From Bacteroides ovatus (GTDB lineage: Bacteria; Bacteroidota; Bacteroidia; Bacteroidales; Bacteroidaceae), in assembly GCF_001314995.1 (NCBI RefSeq), contig NZ_CP012938.1, positions 1,922,001 to 1,986,000 on the forward strand: a stretch of 64,000 bases of DNA. Direction: 5' to 3'. The first letter of the stretch is position 1, and the number at the start of each line of letters is the position of its first letter. The position numbers and the translations under genes are program-made. The notes beneath the pieces were generated by a model. It had not been told where the DNA came from. It made no database searches and was given only the letters and a program-made list of their open reading frames with translations. This document shows, one piece after another, positions 36,287 through 43,943 of this stretch.

Positions 36287-36769
36287 ATGAGAGACCTCAC
36301 AATTACCGCTATTATTAAAGTATATCAATATGATGAGTTGAATGAGGCCGATCGGGCACTTATGCAGACTGCCATGGAGGCAACAGCTCGTAGTTATTCT
36401 CCGTACTCCCATTTCTCCGTAGGTGCCGCTGCGCTATTGGGCAACGGGACAGTAGTGACAGGAACCAATCAGGAAAATGCGGCCTATCCGTCGGGGCTTT
36501 GTGCAGAACGTACTACCCTATTCTATGCCAACTCCCAATATCCCGACCAACCGGTTGTCACTCTTGCCATCGCGGCACGAACGGAAAAAGATTTCATCGA
36601 CCAACCGATTCCTCCCTGCGGCGCTTGCCGGCAAGTGATTCTGGAAACGGAAAAGCGTTACAAACAACCCATCCGCATCCTATTATATGGCAAAGAATGT
36701 ATCTACGAAGTAAAAAGTATAGGCGATCTACTGCCATTATCATTTGACGCATCAGCAATGGAGGATTAA
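36287..36769 (+). CDS. cdd: Cytidine deaminase
   Basis: A 160-residue tetrameric-type deaminase that converts cytidine/deoxycytidine to uridine/deoxyuridine in pyrimidine salvage. The zinc site is complete: LCAERTTLF (about 70-78) and PCGACRQVI (about 108-116). SPYSHFSVGAAAL and GTNQENAAYPSGLCAER are typical substrate-site segments. The 25-residue N-terminal extension before the core is slightly longer than usual. It is followed after 2 bp by an AraC-type regulator, so both are on one mRNA. Confidence 0.95.
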   Translation: MRDLTITAIIKVYQYDELNEADRALMQTAMEATARSYSPYSHFSVGAAALLGNGTVVTGTNQENAAYPSGLCAERTTLFYANSQYPDQPVVTLAIAARTEKDFIDQPIPPCGACRQVILETEKRYKQPIRILLYGKECIYEVKSIGDLLPLSFDASAMED

Positions 36770-36771
36770 TT

Positions 36772-37611
36772 ATGTTACAACAATATCACACGAAACTAAA
36801 AGGAACACTCGCACTTACAGACTCTTATCTGACAGAAAAAGCACTGCAAAAAGAAAAAGGGCTTTATAAATTTATATGGGTACGCAGCGGAAGCATTACA
36901 GTAGAAATCGATCATCAGGAAATGATGCTTACCAAGGATGAAGTGATTTCACTCACCCATCTGCAACACCTCGAATTTAAATCGATTGACGGCGAATACC
37001 TGACTTTGCTGTTCAACAGCAATTTCTATTGCATTTATGGCAATGACCATGAAGTGTCGTGCAGCGGTTTCCTGTTCAACGGTTCTTCTCACCTGATCCG
37101 TTTTACCCTGAATGAAAAAGAACGTAAAGAGCTCGACACCATTACCGAAGCACTGGAAAACGAGTTTACCGTTTCCGACAGCCTGCAGGAGGAGATGCTA
37201 CGCATCCTGCTGAAACGCTTCATCATTCAATGTACCCGTATTGCACGTCATCGCATGAATATCACCCGTGAAAAAGAATCCGGTTTCGAGATTGTCCGCC
37301 AATACTATAACTTGGTTGACGAGCATTATCGGACAAAGAAGCAGGTACAGGACTATGCCGATATGCTACACAAATCTCCCAAGACACTATCGAACATCTT
37401 TTCAACCTGTAAACTGCCTTCGCCACTCCGGGTAATCCACGAACGGGTGGAAGCGGAAGCCAAACGCCTTTTGCTTTACAGCAACAAAAGTGCTAAAGAA
37501 ATTGCCGATATTCTTGGATTTGAAGACCAGGCCTCTTTCAGCCGTTTCTTCAAAAATATGACCGGACAGAGTGCCGTACAATTCAGAAACACACAGGAAG
37601 GGAAAAATTGA
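36772..37611 (+). CDS. AraC-family transcriptional regulator
   Basis: A 279-residue regulator. The N-terminal half is a cupin-like sensor (VRSGSITVEIDHQEMMLTKDEVISL). The C-terminal 100 residues form the double helix-turn-helix of the AraC family: KKQVQDYADMLHKSPKTLSN and SAKEIADILGFEDQASFSRF. Bacteroides AraC proteins of this shape often control a neighbouring redox or metabolic locus. It lies between cdd and the DUF417/RclA genes, in the position of RclR in E. coli, but I see no proof that it senses oxidants; two cysteines (YCIYG, VSCSG) occur in the sensor half at about residues 83 and 91. Confidence 0.9.
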   Translation: MLQQYHTKLKGTLALTDSYLTEKALQKEKGLYKFIWVRSGSITVEIDHQEMMLTKDEVISLTHLQHLEFKSIDGEYLTLLFNSNFYCIYGNDHEVSCSGFLFNGSSHLIRFTLNEKERKELDTITEALENEFTVSDSLQEEMLRILLKRFIIQCTRIARHRMNITREKESGFEIVRQYYNLVDEHYRTKKQVQDYADMLHKSPKTLSNIFSTCKLPSPLRVIHERVEAEAKRLLLYSNKSAKEIADILGFEDQASFSRFFKNMTGQSAVQFRNTQEGKN

Positions 37612-37635
37612 CAAGGCATACGGAAGTATTGCTAT

Positions 37636-37665
37636 TTGGGGGGTAGTGGAAATGGACGACCTTTG
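37636..37665 (+). promoter_or_regulatory. Probable promoter of the DUF417 gene
   Basis: TTG at 37636-37638, 19-bp spacer, and GACCTTTG at 37658-37665 (first base off the TAnnTTTG consensus). It lies 34 bp before the DUF417 start codon and would allow expression apart from cdd-araC. Confidence 0.45.
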
Positions 37666-37699
37666 CAACATAAGATAAACCAATTAAAACCCCAACAAA

Positions 37700-38281
37700 A
37701 TGAAAGAGAAATTGATCGCTTTACTGACCTTCACTTCAAGTCTGAAAAGTTTTGGTATGAAATTTATCCGCGTTGCCATCCTGGTAGTATTTGTATGGAT
37801 AGGCGGATTGAAGTATTTCCATTATGAAGCCGACGGGATTGTTCCGTTTGTTGCCAACAGTCCTTTTATGAGTTTCTTCTATGCTAAAGGTGCACCCGAA
37901 TACAAAGAACATAAAAATGCGGAAGGTGCTTTTGTCCCGGAAAATCGTGCATGGCACGAAGCAAACCGCACTTATACTTTCTCTTACGGACTGGGAGCTC
38001 TTATTATGAGCATCGGCATACTGGTATTTCTGGGAATCTTTTTCCCAAAAGTGGGATTGGCAGGCGACACCCTCGCCATTATCATGACGCTCGGCACACT
38101 TTCTTTTCTTGTCACCACCCCGGAAGTCTGGGTTCCCGACTTGGGAAGCGGAGAATTCGGTTTCCCATTACTATCCGGTGCAGGGCGGTTGGTGATTAAA
38201 GACATTGTGATCCTGGCCAGTGCCGTAGTGTTATTATCCGACTCGTCACAACGCGTACTCAAAACACTTAAAAAAGACTAA
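37700..38281 (+). CDS. rclC: DUF417 inner membrane protein, RclC-like
   Basis: A 193-residue membrane protein of the DUF417 (YkgB/RclC) family. It has four hydrophobic segments, starting with FIRVAILVVFVWIGGLKYFH (about 23-42), and the conserved loop YEADGIVPFVANSPFMSFFY. In E. coli RclC belongs to the reactive chlorine resistance operon rclABC. Here the next gene is an RclA-like flavoprotein and the previous one an AraC regulator, so the same locus type is likely. The RclB periplasmic protein is not present. The molecular role of DUF417 proteins is not known. Confidence 0.85.
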   Translation: MKEKLIALLTFTSSLKSFGMKFIRVAILVVFVWIGGLKYFHYEADGIVPFVANSPFMSFFYAKGAPEYKEHKNAEGAFVPENRAWHEANRTYTFSYGLGALIMSIGILVFLGIFFPKVGLAGDTLAIIMTLGTLSFLVTTPEVWVPDLGSGEFGFPLLSGAGRLVIKDIVILASAVVLLSDSSQRVLKTLKKD

Positions 38282-38380
38282 GACAACCACTAAAGAGGAT
38301 TCTGACTTCTTGCCATTGCGGAACAAATCGTATTTTCAGACTGTTATATAGTCTCATACGAATCGTTAATACAAGAAGTT

Positions 38381-39754
38381 ATGAAACAATATGATGCAAT
38401 TATTATAGGATTCGGCAAGGCAGGGAAAACCCTGGCTGCCGAACTTTCCAACCGCGGATGGCAAGTGGCCATCGTAGAACGTTCCAACATGATGTATGGA
38501 GGAAGCTGTCCGAATGTAGCCTGTATCCCAACAAAGACGCTGGTGCATGAAGCCGAGGTTTCCGCTTTGCTTTACCACGATGATTTTCCGAAGCAGACGA
38601 ATATGTACAAACAGGCCATCGGCCGAAAGAACCGCCTCACTTCCTTTCTTAGGAATGATAATTACGAAAGACTAAGTAAACGTCCTAATGTGACTATCTA
38701 CACCGGGATGGGTTCTTTTATATCCGCGAATACTATAAAGGTAACACTACCTGAAGGATATATCGAGCTGCAAGGAAAAGAGATTTTTATCAATACGGGG
38801 TCTACTCCTATTATCCCGGCAATAGATGGCATTCAGCAAAGTCAGCATGTATATACCAGTAGCACGCTTCTGGATCTAAGCGTACTTCCTCATCACCTGA
38901 TTATCATAGGTGGAGGATATATCGGACTGGAGCTCGCTTCTATGTATGCCGGTTTCGGCAGTAAAGTGACGATACTCGAAGGAGGAAACAAATTTATGCC
39001 TCGTGAAGATCGGGATATTGCAAACAGCGTCAAAGAAGTGATGGAGAAGAAAGGTATTGAAATCCATCTGAACGCTCGTGCGCAGTCTATCCATGACACG
39101 AATGACGGAGTGACACTGACTTACTCGGACGTATCCGACGGTACTCCTTATTATGTAGATGGAGATGCCATTCTTATCGCAACGGGACGTAAACCGATGA
39201 TTGAAGGATTGAATCTGCAAGCAGCGGGTGTAGGAGTTGATGCTCACGGAGCTATCATCGTAAACGATCAGTTACGCACTACTGTTCCTCATATATGGGC
39301 AATGGGAGATGTGAAAGGCGGATCGCAATTTACATATCTCTCACTGGATGATTTCCGGATTATCCGTGACCAGCTCTTCGGCGACAAGAAACGTGATATC
39401 GGAGACCGTGATCCTGTGCAATATGCAGTGTTTATTGATCCGCCATTGGCGCATATCGGAATCAGTGAAGAAGAAGCTCTGAAAAGAGGATATTCATTTA
39501 AGGTTTCCCGGTTGCCGGCATCCTCCATCGTCCGTACCCGTACATTGAGGCAGACTGATGGTATGCTAAAAGCTATCATCAATAATCATAACGGGAAGAT
39601 TATGGGCTGTACTCTATTCTGCGCCGATGCTTCAGAAATCATCAATATCGTAGCTATGGCGATAAAAACAGGGCAAACCTCTACATTCTTGCGCGATTTT
39701 ATCTTCACGCATCCCAGTATGAGTGAGGGATTAAATCAACTGTTTGATGTATAA
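38381..39754 (+). CDS. rclA: RclA-like pyridine nucleotide-disulfide oxidoreductase
   Basis: A 457-residue flavoenzyme of the disulfide reductase family. It has the FAD site IIIGFGKAGKTLAAEL (7-22), the redox pair Cys43-x4-Cys48 in GGSCPNVACIPTKTLVHEAE, the NAD(P)H site IIGGGYIGLELASMYAGFG (about 172-190), and IWAMGDVKGGSQF near residue 306. The Pro-Asn between the cysteines and the PTKTLVHEAE tail resemble E. coli RclA, a Cu(II) reductase tied to hypochlorite resistance, and MerA-like enzymes less so. It is 100 bp after the DUF417 gene. The partner C-terminal residues are FTHPSMSEGL, where disulfide reductases have HPTxSE. Confidence 0.88.
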   Translation: MKQYDAIIIGFGKAGKTLAAELSNRGWQVAIVERSNMMYGGSCPNVACIPTKTLVHEAEVSALLYHDDFPKQTNMYKQAIGRKNRLTSFLRNDNYERLSKRPNVTIYTGMGSFISANTIKVTLPEGYIELQGKEIFINTGSTPIIPAIDGIQQSQHVYTSSTLLDLSVLPHHLIIIGGGYIGLELASMYAGFGSKVTILEGGNKFMPREDRDIANSVKEVMEKKGIEIHLNARAQSIHDTNDGVTLTYSDVSDGTPYYVDGDAILIATGRKPMIEGLNLQAAGVGVDAHGAIIVNDQLRTTVPHIWAMGDVKGGSQFTYLSLDDFRIIRDQLFGDKKRDIGDRDPVQYAVFIDPPLAHIGISEEEALKRGYSFKVSRLPASSIVRTRTLRQTDGMLKAIINNHNGKIMGCTLFCADASEIINIVAMAIKTGQTSTFLRDFIFTHPSMSEGLNQLFDV

Positions 39755-39786
39755 GAATAAGAAAGAGTATAACTCACTTCTAAAAC

Positions 39787-39860
39787 AGAGCCTCTGAATA
39801 GGGTAAACAGAGGCTCTATTTGGAGTAATCGGAGGCTCTGAATGAGGTAAACGGAGCCTC
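39787..39860. repeat. Two tandem hairpins after the RclA-like gene
   Basis: The first hairpin has a perfect 10-bp stem (AGAGCCTCTG, 39787-39796 with 39808-39817) and an 11-nt loop. The second has gaggctc/gagcctc arms at 39832-39838 and 39854-39860. The two units are direct repeats of each other (ctctgaatRgggtaaac-like core), so one hairpin copied to give two. The first could end the RclA transcript, though no T-run follows. Confidence 0.65.
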
Positions 39861-39919
39861 TAAATAAATGAAATTCATTCTTTTTCAGTCTTAATAGAGT
39901 GAAATCTAATAGAAAGTGT

Positions 39920-39927
39920 TATCTTTG
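39920..39927 (+). promoter_or_regulatory. -7 box of the ABC-F gene promoter
   Basis: TATCTTTG fits TAnnTTTG. No clear -33 TTG is seen. Transcription from here would give an untranslated leader of roughly 200 nt before the ABC-F start codon at 40131. Confidence 0.5.
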
Positions 39928-39956
39928 CAGCCAAGTTAAACTATATACCTACCACA

Positions 39957-40051
39957 ATGAGAATTACTAAGTAAGACAACACTTCTAAGTAAACATCACT
40001 TTTCTTATATGCTTTTTCTATTTTGTTAAGCATCACGAAATCCGTGTTGTT
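39957..40051 (+). promoter_or_regulatory. Possible attenuator leader of the ABC-F gene
   Basis: The leader contains two tiny reading frames, MRITK (39957-39974) and MLFLFC (40009-40029). Around them acaacac (39976-39982) is complementary to gtgttgt (40044-40050), while CACG (40034-40037) can pair with CGTG (40043-40046), which uses part of the same strand. These are mutually exclusive pairings. Ribosome stalling on the small frames could decide between them, as in leaders of antibiotic-resistance ABC-F genes. The rest of the 39755-40130 gap has no gene. Confidence 0.45.
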
Positions 40052-40130
40052 TAGCCAGTATTGTGTTTGTCGTTCCCCTATCCTGTGATTTTTTTCACTC
40101 TATTTTCAACCTCAAACCCAATAGATCATC

Positions 40131-41765
40131 ATGTCTATCAGTATCCAACAAATCAGCTATATCCATCCGGATAAAGAAGTATTATTCAGTGACCTCAATT
40201 TCGCCATCAGTAAAGGGCAGAAACTAGGATTAGTCGGTAACAATGGTTGTGGCAAGTCTACTTTGCTACAAATTATTGCCGGACAGTTATCACCCTCTTC
40301 CGGTGTCATTGTCCGCCCGGACGACCTATATTATATCCCGCAACATTTCGGGCAATATGATTCACTGACCATCGCACAAGCTCTTCAAATAGAGCGTAAA
40401 CAGCAAGCTCTGCACGCTATCCTGGCAGGAGATGTCTCAAACGAGAATTTCACCATTCTAAATGATGACTGGAATATCGAAGAACGTTCCATTGCCGCTC
40501 TCGATTTATGGGGATTAGGACAGTTTACGCTATCCTACCCGATGAATCTGCTTAGTGGCGGCGAAAAGACCCGCGTATTCCTGGCAGGTATGGACATTCA
40601 TCATCCATCTGTCATACTTATGGATGAACCGACCAATCATCTCGATTCTTCCGGCAGACAACGTTTATATGACTGGGTAGAAAAATATCGTTCCACCCTG
40701 TTGGTGGTAAGTCATGACCGTACCCTGCTCAATCTTCTCCCCGAGATTTGCGAATTGGAGAAGCATCAAATCAATTATTATGGCGGAAATTACGAATTCT
40801 ACAAAGAACAAAAAACGCTGATGCAGGAAGCATTGCAACAACGTATTGAAGAAAAAGAAAAGGCACTAGGTATTGCCCGTAAAGTGGCTCGCGAAACGGC
40901 CGAACGCAGGGACAAACAGAATGTACGCGGCGAAAAGAGTAATATAAGAAAAGGAGTTCCACGCATTGTATTGAACGCACTCCAAGGGAAATCCGAGAAG
41001 AGCACTAGTAAACTGACTGGCGTCCATCAGGAAAAAGCCGAGAAGTTAACAAATGAACGTAACCAGCTTCGAGGTTCGCTCTCTCCGACTGCGGCATTAA
41101 AAACCGATTTCAACAGTTCCTCGCTTCATACCGGGAAGATATTAGTGACAGCAAAAGAGATTAACTTCAGTTATCATTCCAATTCGATTAACAATGATAT
41201 TCAGGAAAATAGCATCTCAAAACAACAGCTTTGGCAAGCTCCTGTCAGCTTTCAGCTAAAGAGCGGAGACCGCCTCCGTATAGAAGGAGCCAACGGTAGC
41301 GGAAAAACAACTCTATTGAAATTAATCACTGGCCAACTTCAACCACAGGAAGGAACCCTGACACGAACGGACTTTAGCTATGTCTATTTGAATCAAGAGT
41401 ATTCGATCATTGACGACCGGAACAGTATTCTTGAACAGGCTTACGCTTTCAACAGCCGGAATCTGCCGGAGCATGAAATAAAGATTATTCTAAACCGTTA
41501 CTTGTTTCCTGCATCCGAATGGGACAAATCCTGCCGGAAACTTAGTGGTGGTGAGAAAATGCGTCTCGCTTTCTGCTGTCTGATGATTAGTAACAATACC
41601 CCTGATATGTTTATCCTGGATGAACCTACCAACAATTTGGACATACAAAGTATTGAAATTATCACTGCTACTATAAAAAATTATGCAGGTACTGTGATAG
41701 CAATCTCACACGACAATTATTTTATTCAGGAAATTGGTGTCGAACAATGCATTTTATTGAGTTAG
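40131..41765 (+). CDS. ABC-F family ATPase
   Basis: A 544-residue protein with two ATPase domains and no membrane helices. First domain: Walker A GNNGCGKST (36-44), LLSGGEKTR, VILMDEPTNHLD. Second: Walker A GANGSGKTT (about 381-389), LSGGEKMR, MFILDEPTNNLD. The linker (about 235-330) is lysine/arginine-rich and helical, as in ribosome-binding ABC-F proteins. Such proteins act in the exit site of the ribosome; some protect it from lincosamides, macrolides or pleuromutilins, others tune translation. The long leader with mini-frames hints at an antibiotic-responsive resistance type, but the sequence alone does not decide. Confidence 0.9.
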   Translation: MSISIQQISYIHPDKEVLFSDLNFAISKGQKLGLVGNNGCGKSTLLQIIAGQLSPSSGVIVRPDDLYYIPQHFGQYDSLTIAQALQIERKQQALHAILAGDVSNENFTILNDDWNIEERSIAALDLWGLGQFTLSYPMNLLSGGEKTRVFLAGMDIHHPSVILMDEPTNHLDSSGRQRLYDWVEKYRSTLLVVSHDRTLLNLLPEICELEKHQINYYGGNYEFYKEQKTLMQEALQQRIEEKEKALGIARKVARETAERRDKQNVRGEKSNIRKGVPRIVLNALQGKSEKSTSKLTGVHQEKAEKLTNERNQLRGSLSPTAALKTDFNSSSLHTGKILVTAKEINFSYHSNSINNDIQENSISKQQLWQAPVSFQLKSGDRLRIEGANGSGKTTLLKLITGQLQPQEGTLTRTDFSYVYLNQEYSIIDDRNSILEQAYAFNSRNLPEHEIKIILNRYLFPASEWDKSCRKLSGGEKMRLAFCCLMISNNTPDMFILDEPTNNLDIQSIEIITATIKNYAGTVIAISHDNYFIQEIGVEQCILLS

Positions 41766-41919
41766 TCTATTGATATTTTATCCAGGGCAACCGCACCAAT
41801 ATTTAATTCATATCCGCACAGTTTTGAATAAAATAATGGAGTATTCTGGAAACGTTGTGGTAAATCTGAAAAAGATGATTGAGTTTTTAAGATTCCCCGT
41901 TATCTTTTTATTATAAGAT

Positions 41920-42058
41920 ATGGGTCAAAGGTGAGGGTTGGTGAGGGTAGATTTATAACCTTTTATTTTATTATTTTCTATACTATCTCCTTTTTTATTT
42001 ATAAAAAAAAATACGAAAGTTATAAATCTACCCTCACCAACCCTCACCCTTGACCCAT
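41920..42058. repeat. 40-bp inverted repeat with GGTGAGGG doublets
   Basis: Arms at 41920-41959 and 42019-42058 match at 39 of 40 bases when one is inverted (outer end ATGGGTCAA). Each arm holds a doubled GGTGAGGG. The 59-bp loop is AT-rich and has no reading frame. It lies between ABC-F and NudC genes, together with the next repeat, and could be a non-coding mobile element (MITE-like) or a strong mRNA hairpin. Confidence 0.85.
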
Positions 42059-42173
42059 TCATTAGCGCACCGTTTAACTCGTTTCAGTACAGTTCTTAAT
42101 TAAATGGGAATTTATCGGTTAAATGGGAATTTTGCAGTTAGGCTGAAAGCCTTACAATTATATATTTATTGGG

Positions 42174-42353
42174 GTGCCCTGAAAGGGCTTAATTATATAG
42201 CGTAGGGCAACGCCCTACGAAAAAAACACACCAGCCACAAGCCCTGAAAGGGCGGAACCGTATACAATTATGCCCTTTCAGGGCGCAAATTCAGATTGTC
42301 GTTTTTACGTAGGGCGTTGCCCTACGCTATATAATTAAGCCCTTTCAGGGCAC
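42174..42353. repeat. 46-bp perfect inverted repeat with nested palindromes
   Basis: The arms at 42174-42219 and 42308-42353 are perfect reverse complements. Each contains a GCCCTGAAAGGGC-type and a CGTAGGGC...GCCCTACG palindrome. The centre contains the pair GCCCTGAAAGGGC (42241-42253) and its inverse (42272-42284). The whole is about 180 bp without coding capacity, and looks like a REP/MITE-type genome repeat. Together with the previous repeat it explains most of the 730-bp gap before NudC. Confidence 0.85.
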
Positions 42354-42463
42354 TCCGCAAAATTATCATTTAGCTCATTTCTGCACGGTTATGAATCAAA
42401 TTTTGGTGCAGTTGCCCTGTATTTTATCTGATAAGTCTAAATATCAATCTAGTTTTTTTATAA

Positions 42464-42478
42464 CTTCGCAGCGCGAAG
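42464..42478 (+). promoter_or_regulatory. Small hairpin just upstream of nudC
   Basis: CTTCGC-AGC-GCGAAG, a 6-bp perfect stem 20 nt before the NudC start codon. It overlaps a weak -7-like TAACTTCG. It could shield the ribosome site or mark the 5' end; evidence is slight. Confidence 0.35.
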
Positions 42479-42497
42479 ATCAAGAATTAGAATTAAA

Positions 42498-43286
42498 ATG
42501 AATCAGACAGCACAATCATGGTGGTTTATCTTTTACAAAGACCAACTGCTTCTTGAGAAAAAAGAGGATGGCATATATGCCATCCCGTGTGAAGAAAGCT
42601 CTCCTATTGTTATTAAAGAAAAAACAACCGTACACAATATCACTACACTAGAAGGGAGAAACTGCAAGACTTTCTCCCTCTCCTCTCCCATTGAAGAATC
42701 GGAGCAATGGATCATGACAGGGCTTCGTGCCTCCTATGAATATCTTCCTTTGTCTCATTATCAGACAGCAGGAAAAGCACATGAGATTCTGCATTGGGAT
42801 AGAAACAGCCGCTTTTGTTCCGCCTGCGGCACGCCTATGGAACAGAAAGAATCTATCATGAAGCGTTGTCCGAAATGTGGCCGGGAAGTATATCCTTCCA
42901 TTTCCACAGCGATTCTTGTATTAGTGAGAAAAAAAGATTCACTACTCTTAGTGCATGCCCGCAATTTTAAAGGAACATTCAACAGTCTCGTTGCCGGATT
43001 TCTGGAAACCGGAGAAACGCTAGAAGAATGTGTAGCACGTGAAGTGAAAGAAGAAACCGGACTGGAGGTAAAAAATATCACTTATTTCGGTAATCAGCCC
43101 TGGCCTTATCCCAGCGGACTAATGGTCGGCTTTATTGCCGATTATGCCGGAGGAGAAATCAACCTCCAAGATGAAGAATTGAGTTCGGGAGACTTTTATA
43201 CAAGAGACAATTTACCCGAACTTCCCAGAAAACTTAGTCTTGCCCGAAAGATGATTGATTGGTGGATAGAGCATCCAAATGAATAA
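42498..43286 (+). CDS. nudC: NAD(H) pyrophosphatase / NAD-RNA decapping Nudix hydrolase
   Basis: A 262-residue Nudix enzyme. A zinc ribbon (CSAC about 108-111 and CPKC about 126-129) is followed by the Nudix box GFLETGETLEECVAREVKEE with TGLEV, and the NudC-specific GNQPWPYPSGLMVGF, corresponding to SQPWPFPxS. It cleaves NADH to NMNH and AMP and removes NAD caps from RNA. Length and domain order are those of E. coli NudC. It overlaps the next gene by 8 bp. Confidence 0.95.
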   Translation: MNQTAQSWWFIFYKDQLLLEKKEDGIYAIPCEESSPIVIKEKTTVHNITTLEGRNCKTFSLSSPIEESEQWIMTGLRASYEYLPLSHYQTAGKAHEILHWDRNSRFCSACGTPMEQKESIMKRCPKCGREVYPSISTAILVLVRKKDSLLLVHARNFKGTFNSLVAGFLETGETLEECVAREVKEETGLEVKNITYFGNQPWPYPSGLMVGFIADYAGGEINLQDEELSSGDFYTRDNLPELPRKLSLARKMIDWWIEHPNE

Positions 43287-43857
43287 ATCAAACATGGAAA
43301 ATATCATCAAAGGAATCCGTCAGTATTATCCGGTATCCGACAGTTCTTTGGAAGTACTCTTCAGTTATATGAAGAAAATGGAGCTTCCCAAAAAACATTT
43401 ACTGATACACGGTGGAGTACTAGACCGCCACGTCTACTTTATTGAAAAAGGATTTTGCAGGTCCTATTGTTTACGTGACGGAGAAGAAATCACGATCTGG
43501 TTTTCACGCGAAGGTGATATAACCTTTGCCATGAAAGATTTATATCATAATCAACCAGGATACGAATATGTAGAATTACTGGAAGATTGTGAATTATATG
43601 CCATACGTATTGAAGATTTAAATCAGATTTATGAAACTAATATAGAAATTGCCAACTGGGGACGTGTCATTCATCAGGAATGTTTGTAGTACATGGATAT
43701 TCACCATATCAACCGATTGTATCTTCCGGCTAAAGAACGTTATGAACAACTTTTACGTGAGCAACCCGATGTCATTCACCGTGCCCAATTGGGATATATA
43801 GCCTCCTTTCTAGGCATGACTCCCCAACATCTTAGCCGCCTACGCTCCGAATCTTGA
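43279..43857 (+). pseudogene. Crp/Fnr-type regulator interrupted by an in-frame amber codon
   Basis: The gene starts at 43279 inside the NudC end (or at the ATG 43294). The first 136 codons encode a cyclic-nucleotide-binding-type sensor domain (KHLLIHGGVLDRHVYFIEKG, IWFSREGDITFAMKDL). A TAG at 43687-43689 interrupts it, but the same frame continues for 55 codons to a TGA at 43855-43857 and encodes the rest of the domain and a helix-turn-helix (AQLGYIASFLGMTPQHLSRL). The join reads VIHQECL-stop-YMDIHHINRLYL, as expected for a single base change from Leu TTG or Ser/Leu codons. The full-length form would be a normal 192-residue regulator. Confidence 0.85.
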
Positions 43858-43899
43858 ATCTTTTTAATCTATGTGAATTTTTATATCACAAGAAAGCAG

Positions 43900-43907
43900 T
43901 ACTTTTG
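43900..43907 (+). promoter_or_regulatory. -7 box upstream of the acyltransferase gene
   Basis: TACTTTTG fits TAnnTTTG. It lies after the TTG at 43854 that would open the longest frame, and 37 bp before the GTG at 43944, and so favours the GTG as the real start. No clear -33 box. Confidence 0.45.
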
Positions 43908-43943
43908 TCAGCGAATACAAAAAAACTGATAAGGATAAGTATC

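Noticed and set aside
41920..42353. CRISPR array
   Set aside because: The repeats are inverted pairs, not regularly spaced direct repeats, and no cas gene is nearby.
43854..43943. Longer N-terminus for the acyltransferase from a TTG start
   Set aside because: The first 30 residues do not look like the family, overlap the stop of the preceding gene and lie upstream of the likely transcription start.
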